A stretch of 5,104 nt of DNA, taken from positions 1 through 5,104 of the forward strand of contig WALJ01000025.1 in NCBI GenBank assembly GCA_015522885.1, read 5' to 3'. The notes below the pieces were generated by a model. That model did no database searches. It was given only the letters and a program-made list of their open reading frames with translations, and was not told the DNA's origin. The position numbers and the translations under genes are program-made. This DNA is from Thermoplasmata archaeon. GTDB lineage: Archaea; Thermoplasmatota; Thermoplasmata; WALJ01. Positions 1 to 4,318 of this stretch are shown here, piece by piece (within the stretch, counting starts at the first letter, position 1; the number at the start of each line of letters is the position of its first letter).

Positions 1-194
1 CCTAATCCCTCAAGAGTCATCTGTATCTGGTCCGCAAAGTTTATTGCATCCTTGACATCCGCATTGCTGGGCCATTCATAGACCATATCATACGGTCCGG
101 AAATCGGCTGGAAACCAAGTTGCACAAGCTCATCGACCACATCGGAAGGCCGTCCGCCCTCACTGTTGAAGAATATCGTTATGTATGTTTTCAT
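1..194 (-). CDS. Small conserved alpha/beta protein, function unknown (C-terminus beyond window)
   Basis: This is an open frame of 64 codons from an ATG at 194, still open at the left edge, so the C-terminus is missing. It begins MKTYITIFFNSEGG and continues with a likely helix (RPSDVVDELVQLGF), a strand/turn segment (PISGPYDMVYEWP) and a second helix (NADVKDAINFADQIQMTLEG). The order strand-helix-strand-helix suggests a compact cytoplasmic alpha/beta fold, perhaps ferredoxin-like or ACT-like; that fold is inferred. The sequence looks like a real conserved archaeal small protein, with sensible amino-acid composition and no signal peptide or membrane segment, but I cannot name the family. It lies 46 bp after the stop of the DUF835 gene on the same strand. 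No clear Shine-Dalgarno sequence precedes the ATG, but a TATA-like box sits about 30-36 bp upstream, so a near-leaderless transcript of its own is likely. Read-through from the upstream unit is also possible. Confidence 0.8.
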   Translation of the reverse strand, partial: MKTYITIFFNSEGGRPSDVVDELVQLGFQPISGPYDMVYEWPSNADVKDAINFADQIQMTLEGL

Positions 195-222
195 TGTCTC
201 AATACCACTACATACTCATAGG

Positions 223-230
223 ATATATAC
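223..230 (-). promoter_or_regulatory. Candidate archaeal TATA box for the small alpha/beta gene
   Basis: On the minus strand this reads GTATATAT, in the 46-bp gap between the DUF835 stop and the ATG at 194. The box lies 29-36 bp upstream of that ATG, so a start site about 25 bp downstream would give a leader of only a few bases. That agrees with the absence of a Shine-Dalgarno sequence. The bases just upstream are not a strong BRE, so the call is based on TATA sequence and spacing only. Confidence 0.5.
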
Positions 231-240
231 TTGTCGATAC

Positions 241-2322
241 TCACTCTATAAAAGTGAATTCTCTTCTTATCGTCTCTATCTCCTTTTTCTCGAATGCACT
301 TGGATTTATGGGGACCAGCAATACCGCTTTGGTAAGTGATATTTGGTCCTGAACAATCCACAGGAACTCTATTACGGGCTCGAAATCGTGCAGTCTGAGG
401 AGGTACTCTATACCGTCCAGAACAAGTACCTCTCCTCCTCCCTCCATAAATGTAAAAATCTCTCTTTTTATGCTTTCGAGATGGGGCAGAACAGCATATT
501 CGGAACCGGAAAGGTCTGTTATCCATTTGAATACTGTATCTCGAGGGAGTTCATATTTCTTCCTGAGAATGTGGGGATTTACCCTGGAGATGACCGTGGT
601 TTTTCCTTTGAATTGTGTGAGACATGCTGCCATTTTCATCGCCTTTTCCCTCGGATTTTTCTCCCCGATAAAGTAGATGCTGCCTCCGGTGACAAGGACA
701 GTGGCATCGTAGTCGTCATCGTATATATCAAAGATTCTTTTCATTATCGAACTGTATTTTTCTTCGCTCATTATACTGCTCTCTTCAAGTTTTTTTGCAG
801 TAGACCTTATAAAATAGGAGAAAGTCTCTCTGTCGATATCTGCACTTAGGTCGATATCTATGTGTCCGTTTTTAAGTTCCAGAGAAGGCAATCCATTCTT
901 CATATCTACCAGAGCCGCCAGAAAGTCTCCTTTTCTGAATGGTTCCACCTCCGAATAAACGGCATTAAGGGCTTCTTCCAGTCTGAGAACTATAAGGGGT
1001 TTTATCAGCCACAAAGGATTCTCGCTTTCCTTTATGTCTTTATCTGTGAGAATGTCTTTGTTTATCGGTGCTATCAAAACAGCGCCCCTTAATATCGTTT
1101 TAAAAAGAAACCTATAAAATTTGGTAATCTCTTCCCTTCTTTCACCCGGATATTCCAGCACTTTATCGATTGTCTTTGAGTATATGACAATTCCATTAAA
1201 GTTTACTGGAAAGATATTCAGTACTTCTATATCTTCTATGCTTTTGAATACGAAATCTTTTATACGGTATCCGTCTGAACTGTACCGAATATATGCAATT
1301 TTGTCTTCATATCTTTCAATATCGGAAGAGAAATTACTTTTAATATCCGTAGAAAATATCAGGCCTCTGTATCCTTTTCGGATAAGCTTTATAAACTCAC
1401 TTTTTGCATCGCCTGTTCTTTTTTCATCAAATATGATAATTTTCCCTTTTCTCGTTTCCTTTTTCGGAACCAGTTTTTTTAGTTCGACGACCATATCACG
1501 AAAATGTATTATATAATAGACCAGGACGAGTGAAAAGAGAAATGATGTTATGCCGAAGAATGAGATGCTGTTTATTTTAATTATATAATCTAATATTGTA
1601 ACTAAGATTATCTCAGATATTATAATAATAGTTATTGAATAGTAGAGAATAGAATAATATTTCTTCAAACTTTTATTCTTTATATTTAAAAATTGTAATG
1701 TAAAGAAAATGAGGACAAGAGAAGTTATGACGGTGAAAAATGCCTTGGTAAAGAGGTATATGCTGCCGAAACCTGCCCGAGAGAGCTGCAGTTCGTAGAA
1801 TATTCCGTAGATTTTCTGGATGTCATGGCTATATCTTCCAGTTATTACATTCATAACATATATCGTAAAAAGAAAAAGAGCTCCAAATGAGAAGGTAAAA
1901 AATATCGCTGTAACCGCACTCTTCTTGAAAAGTGGGTGCGGTCGTAAGACAGAGAATGCCAGAAGACCCAGAAGAATAAGAGATGTGAAGAGTATCTGAA
2001 ATGCATTCCATATCATAGCGCTCTCCACATTCTCTGACAATCGTATTCCAACGATCGAAAGCGAATCGAGAGCGCTTAATATTAGAATATAAACACCTAT
2101 GAATGCCACACCGTTTTTTAATTTAAAACTCTTAGGAAATTTCATATCTTTGTCGTGCATCAGAAAATATGCGACAGTAAGATTGCCGGATATGCCTATG
2201 GCGGGAAACAGGAGAAAGATATTGTTTTTTATTCGCAGTAAAACTGTCGATATTAAAACTGTCGATATCGCCACCAGTATGACTGCTTTAATCCATTTTG
2301 ATGTTTGGCCTTCGCTTCTCAT
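241..2322 (-). CDS. Polytopic membrane protein with C-terminal DUF835 domain and a probable second, degenerate DUF835-like domain
   Basis: A 693-residue protein. Residues about 11-275 hold some eight hydrophobic segments (near 11-29, 33-55, 70-92, 104-126, 136-160, 186-212, 224-246, 253-275), followed by a basic stretch (281-294) and a soluble, presumably cytoplasmic part. Residues about 545-693 match the DUF835 family as I recall it: GKTTVISR, a helix, VFKWITDLSG, LVLDGIEYLL and AVLLVPINPSAF, ending in a helix. Residues about 293-430 follow the same strand/helix order (GKIIIF, GLIFST, IAYIRYSSD, GIVIYS, AVLIAPINKDIL) and look like a diverged copy. Residues 436-540 between them are an unassigned mixed helix/strand linker. 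The start is an ATG 9 nt after GGAGAGG, and the gene begins 21 nt after the KaiC-like ATPase stop. No catalytic motif is visible. A sensor or scaffold role that passes a membrane signal to the ATPase is inferred from context. The membrane half is extremely AT-rich: about 18% G+C at 1561-1680. Confidence 0.88.
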   Translation of the reverse strand: MRSEGQTSKWIKAVILVAISTVLISTVLLRIKNNIFLLFPAIGISGNLTVAYFLMHDKDMKFPKSFKLKNGVAFIGVYILILSALDSLSIVGIRLSENVESAMIWNAFQILFTSLILLGLLAFSVLRPHPLFKKSAVTAIFFTFSFGALFLFTIYVMNVITGRYSHDIQKIYGIFYELQLSRAGFGSIYLFTKAFFTVITSLVLIFFTLQFLNIKNKSLKKYYSILYYSITIIIISEIILVTILDYIIKINSISFFGITSFLFSLVLVYYIIHFRDMVVELKKLVPKKETRKGKIIIFDEKRTGDAKSEFIKLIRKGYRGLIFSTDIKSNFSSDIERYEDKIAYIRYSSDGYRIKDFVFKSIEDIEVLNIFPVNFNGIVIYSKTIDKVLEYPGERREEITKFYRFLFKTILRGAVLIAPINKDILTDKDIKESENPLWLIKPLIVLRLEEALNAVYSEVEPFRKGDFLAALVDMKNGLPSLELKNGHIDIDLSADIDRETFSYFIRSTAKKLEESSIMSEEKYSSIMKRIFDIYDDDYDATVLVTGGSIYFIGEKNPREKAMKMAACLTQFKGKTTVISRVNPHILRKKYELPRDTVFKWITDLSGSEYAVLPHLESIKREIFTFMEGGGEVLVLDGIEYLLRLHDFEPVIEFLWIVQDQISLTKAVLLVPINPSAFEKKEIETIRREFTFIE
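2239..2268 (-). repeat. Perfect 15-bp tandem duplication inside the first membrane helix
   Basis: The plus-strand 15-mer TAAAACTGTCGATAT occurs twice back to back (2239-2253 and 2254-2268). Being five codons long, it keeps the frame and encodes ISTVL twice (residues 19-28) in the first membrane segment of the DUF835 protein. A recent slippage or duplication event is the simplest explanation, because both copies are identical at every base. Confidence 0.9.
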
Positions 2323-2331
2323 ATGTTCTTG

Positions 2332-2338
2332 CCTCTCC
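2332..2338 (-). promoter_or_regulatory. Ribosome binding site of the DUF835 membrane protein gene
   Basis: The minus strand reads GGAGAGG with a 9-nt spacer before the ATG at 2322. It matches the archaeal GGAGGTGA anti-anti-Shine-Dalgarno core well and fixes the start of the membrane protein. It lies in the 21-nt gap after the ATPase stop codon, which supports co-transcription. Confidence 0.75.
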
Positions 2339-2343
2339 GAATA

Positions 2344-3072
2344 TTATCTCTTCCATCCTATGAGGGGTTCTCCTATTTCCAGACCGTTTTTCGTGATGTT
2401 AAGCATAAACGGTGCCATCTCATGAGGCACCCCTCGCATCTTCCGCACCATGACATACCTTTTCGGGAGCTGTGGGTGAGAGCGGTCTATTCCGACCTCA
2501 ATTATGCCGTCCATCATGAAATACTCGGGTATCATCACATCGGGGTCTCCTTCCACTATTATAAATGAATTTATCTTTTTATGTCTCAGCCTCTGGAAGA
2601 AATCCTGCATTCTGAACCTTAAGAGCCTTGAATCCAAAGGAAACAATGTTTGAAAGGCATTTAAAGAGTCAAGGGCCATGAGTCTCGGGAAGTCGTTTAT
2701 GGCCTCCTTTGAATAGAGACCGAAGGGCTTGGATATCTCGCTGATGATGAAATTGAAATACTTGTCATCCTGAAGAAAATCTTCTGTAGGCGCAATCTCG
2801 TATTTGAAAGATGCGATATCCTTTATGAAATACTGGTTTTTGGGAAGGGCGATTCCCAGGGATTTCATGTTTGAGATGTGGCTCTCCTCTGTTTCTTCTA
2901 TTGTTATGTATACTGCCTTTTTCCCCTTGTTTTTCCACAGATACGAAGAAAGTATGGCATGTACTAAGGATGACTTCATGGTTCCGGGTTTGCCGACCAC
3001 CATCGTTACGGAGCCTTCGGGGGGCTCTCTGTGAAATATCCTGTCAAAGCCTTTTATAGAATCCAGAAACAC
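2344..3072 (-). CDS. KaiC-like RecA-superfamily ATPase, single domain
   Basis: A 242-residue soluble protein with the order of a single KaiC/GvpD-type RecA-fold domain (COG0467-like). The N-terminus FLDSIKGFDRIF...EPPEGSVTMVVG matches the family's usual 'GlD...GGiP.G' entry. The Walker A loop is GKPGTMKSS (residues 27-35), with K33 and S34 kept but Met instead of Gly before the Lys. YITIEET (55-61) supplies the paired acidic residues typical of KaiC-like enzymes. LMALDSLNAF (131-140) is Walker B, with D135. KMRGVPHEMAPFML (211-224) matches the conserved KMRG segment near the end of the core. The start is a GTG directly abutting the TGA of the RHH gene. A run of seven Gs 6 nt upstream of the GTG may pair weakly with 16S rRNA, and translational coupling is likely. 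ATP binding is expected. Its partners (the RHH protein and the DUF835 membrane protein) and a signalling role are inferred from gene order. The cellular process is unknown. Confidence 0.9.
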   Translation of the reverse strand: MFLDSIKGFDRIFHREPPEGSVTMVVGKPGTMKSSLVHAILSSYLWKNKGKKAVYITIEETEESHISNMKSLGIALPKNQYFIKDIASFKYEIAPTEDFLQDDKYFNFIISEISKPFGLYSKEAINDFPRLMALDSLNAFQTLFPLDSRLLRFRMQDFFQRLRHKKINSFIIVEGDPDVMIPEYFMMDGIIEVGIDRSHPQLPKRYVMVRKMRGVPHEMAPFMLNITKNGLEIGEPLIGWKR

Positions 3073-3489
3073 TCAGTACCCCCCCACTGCCGCCTTTAAA
3101 GCTTTCAAACATTCGCTCTTATCCACATCCGAAAGATATCTCATACCATTGCAGAGTGAGAGCAGGAACTCATCGCTCAGCATCTCTCGCCCAATTAAAG
3201 AGGGATTGTATCCCCGACTCTCGCATTTTTTTACGAAAAGCAGTAAAGCGGCATCTCCAGAGATGAATTTCTCCATTGTGCCTACTATCTTCTTGGAAAT
3301 CGGATTCTCTCTGAGGAAATCCGAATCCATAGTATCCTTTTTCTCTTCTTCATGAGCAAGTTTTTCTTCGAGAGCCTCCGAGATGATATCCCTCATTGTC
3401 CTGTCCTTTTCAACCGCAAGTGCCTTGATTCTTTTGTATAGTTGTTCGTCAATTTCTATTGTTGTTCTCCTGTATTTTTTTGAGACCAT
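3073..3489 (-). CDS. Ribbon-helix-helix DNA-binding protein with a C-terminal helical domain
   Basis: A 138-residue protein. Residues 7-45 are a typical RHH (CopG/Arc/MetJ-type) domain: the strand RRTTIEID (7-14), helix A EQLYKRIKALAVEKD (15-29), then TMRDIISEALEEKLA (31-45) as helix B. RHH proteins dimerise through the strand, which reads bases in the major groove. After a charged acidic/basic linker (46-60) comes a mostly helical C-terminal part (62-138) that I do not recognise. It contains three cysteines (89, 113, 127) without an obvious metal-binding spacing, and may mediate ligand or partner binding. The ATG start has only a weak GGTG four bases upstream, plus a TATA-like sequence about 30-37 bp upstream. 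It is first in a unit with the KaiC-like ATPase and the DUF835 protein, and its TGA abuts the GTG of the ATPase in the same frame. Likely an autoregulator or the output DNA-binding subunit of the module; that role is inferred. Confidence 0.85.
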   Translation of the reverse strand: MVSKKYRRTTIEIDEQLYKRIKALAVEKDRTMRDIISEALEEKLAHEEEKKDTMDSDFLRENPISKKIVGTMEKFISGDAALLLFVKKCESRGYNPSLIGREMLSDEFLLSLCNGMRYLSDVDKSECLKALKAAVGGY

Positions 3490-3517
3490 GTTGCACCCAC
3501 ATTCCTTATCTCTTACC

Positions 3518-3526
3518 CATATTTAT
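3518..3526 (-). promoter_or_regulatory. Candidate TATA box for the RHH-ATPase-DUF835 unit
   Basis: The minus strand reads ATAAATATG in an A-rich context (AAAAACATAAATATG), 29-37 bp upstream of the RHH ATG. This spacing would put the transcript start a few bases before the start codon. A second candidate, TATATATG at about 3582-3589, lies roughly 95 bp upstream and would give a long leader. The nearer one is preferred on spacing only. Confidence 0.4.
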
Positions 3527-3617
3527 GTTTTTGCATCCCTTTCCCGCGTTGTAGAGTACTATCTTATACACCCAATTTGCCATATATAGGACATCTTTAG
3601 AGGTGCACTAAAAAGAT

Positions 3618-3635
3618 GTATGATTCATATCATAC
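3618..3635. repeat. 18-bp inverted repeat, candidate operator in the divergent intergenic region
   Basis: GTATGAT-TCAT-ATCATAC: two perfect 7-bp arms around a 4-bp spacer, in the 247-bp region between the divergent RHH and DUF99 genes. It lies 129 bp upstream of the RHH start and about 48 bp upstream of the likely TATA box of the DUF99 gene. Such short symmetric sites are typical targets of dimeric regulators, and the adjacent RHH protein is the obvious candidate. No binding evidence can be read from the sequence. The rest of the region holds the two candidate promoters and no further gene that I can see. Confidence 0.45.
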
Positions 3636-3682
3636 CTCCGGTTTGTCTGCCATAGAAGATGAAAAGGATAAATAGCTAGCGA

Positions 3683-3690
3683 CTATATAA
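3683..3690 (+). promoter_or_regulatory. Candidate TATA box for the DUF99-GNAT unit
   Basis: CTATATAA is a good match to the archaeal TATA consensus. A start site about 25 bp downstream (near 3710-3715) would give a leader of roughly 22-27 nt before the GTG at 3737. The sequence between contains no Shine-Dalgarno motif. Confidence 0.6.
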
Positions 3691-3736
3691 GAGCATTCCT
3701 GAAAAACCTTTTTACCCTTCCATCCCATCGCCCCCC

Positions 3737-4318
3737 GTGAAGCCACACATACGAGTGCTCGGAATAGATGACGGCCCCTTCACCTTCGATGAGGAGAGAG
3801 CGCTCTTCTCCGGTGTTCTCATGCGCCTGCCGAACTATATCGAAGGAGCGTCTCTCAGCTCCGTTGGAGTGGACGGAGAAGATTCCGCAGAGAAAATAAC
3901 GGAGATGGTGGAAGGGGAGCGCTGGAACGGGATGCTCCATGCGATTCTCATAGACGGTGCGGCTCTCGCCGGCTTCAACATCGTGGACATAGATGCATTG
4001 AGCGACAGAACAGGCGTTCCCGCAATAACGGTGACATCCGAGAGACCGGATATGGAATCCATAAAGCAGGCTTTGAAAGCTCATTTCAAGGAATGGCAGG
4101 GTAGGTACGAAATGCTTGAACGCAGGGAAATACATGAGATTGGTGTACCGGAAGGCATTGTCTACATCTCATTCTCAGGCACAGACCTCAAAGGAGCAAA
4201 AGAGATTGTTAGAAAGAGCATCATCAGAGGTCTTACGCCGGAGCCAATAAGGGTTGCCCACATAATTGCCAGAGCGGCTAAGCATAATACGGAGGAACGG
4301 GATGGAACTCAGGCTTGA
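3737..4318 (+). CDS. DUF99 / UPF0215 family protein (endonuclease dU-like)
   Basis: A 193-residue protein, normal length for the archaeal DUF99 family. The family signatures are all present: KPHIRVLGIDDGPF at the N-terminus, SSVGVDGEDS (41-50), LIDGAALAGFNIVDI (71-85), TGVPAITV (92-99) and RGLTPEPIRVAHIIARA (164-180). From recall, the family belongs to the endonuclease V-like RNase H-fold group and has been named endonuclease dU, a DNA-repair enzyme acting at deoxyuridine. The conserved acidic residues D11, D12, D46, D73 and D84 would suit metal binding, but I cannot assign which are catalytic. The start is GTG: no ATG or other plausible start lies upstream in frame, and the conserved family N-terminus begins right at this codon. 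No Shine-Dalgarno motif precedes it; the 20 bases before it are pyrimidine-rich. A TATA box lies about 50 bp upstream. It is first in a two-gene unit; its last 17 bases overlap the GNAT gene. Confidence 0.9.
   Translation: MKPHIRVLGIDDGPFTFDEERALFSGVLMRLPNYIEGASLSSVGVDGEDSAEKITEMVEGERWNGMLHAILIDGAALAGFNIVDIDALSDRTGVPAITVTSERPDMESIKQALKAHFKEWQGRYEMLERREIHEIGVPEGIVYISFSGTDLKGAKEIVRKSIIRGLTPEPIRVAHIIARAAKHNTEERDGTQA
4291..4295 (+). promoter_or_regulatory. Ribosome binding site of the GNAT gene, inside the DUF99 coding end
   Basis: GGAGG, six bases upstream of the ATG at 4302, is a textbook Shine-Dalgarno core at optimal spacing. It lies within the last codons of the DUF99 gene and decides the GNAT start. 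It implies that both genes are translated from one mRNA. Confidence 0.85.

Noticed and set aside
195..240. Terminator after the DUF835 gene.
   Set aside because: There is no T-rich run on the minus strand nor stem-loop in the 46-bp gap. Whether transcription stops here cannot be judged.
832..859. Repeated GTCGATATCT (832-841 and 850-859), with related GTCGATAT at 2246-2268 and a GTCGATAC at 233-240.
   Set aside because: The first pair encodes the acidic IDI/DID stretch of the DUF835 protein and the others lie in coding sequence with no common spacing or orientation logic. An origin-like or regulatory repeat family is not supported.
343..1516. Plus-strand open frames (343-849, 862-1092, 1121-1516) opposite the DUF835 gene.
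   Set aside because: They lie antisense to a well-supported gene, have cysteine/phenylalanine-rich low-plausibility translations and no ribosome binding sites. They are shadows of the real frame.
3073..3075. The TGA between the RHH and ATPase frames as a selenocysteine codon.
   Set aside because: A GTG start follows immediately, the RHH protein and the ATPase each look complete, and no selenoprotein-like context or SECIS-type hairpin is seen. An ordinary stop is the simpler reading.
3701..3715. AAAAACCTTTTT as a terminator hairpin.
   Set aside because: An A/T-only 5-bp stem with a 2-base loop is not a stable hairpin, and it sits between a TATA box and the start of a gene, where a terminator makes no sense.
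3683..4135. Minus-strand 150-residue frame opposite the DUF99 gene.
   Set aside because: It is antisense to a family-matching protein and its translation resembles no known protein; it also covers the DUF99 promoter.
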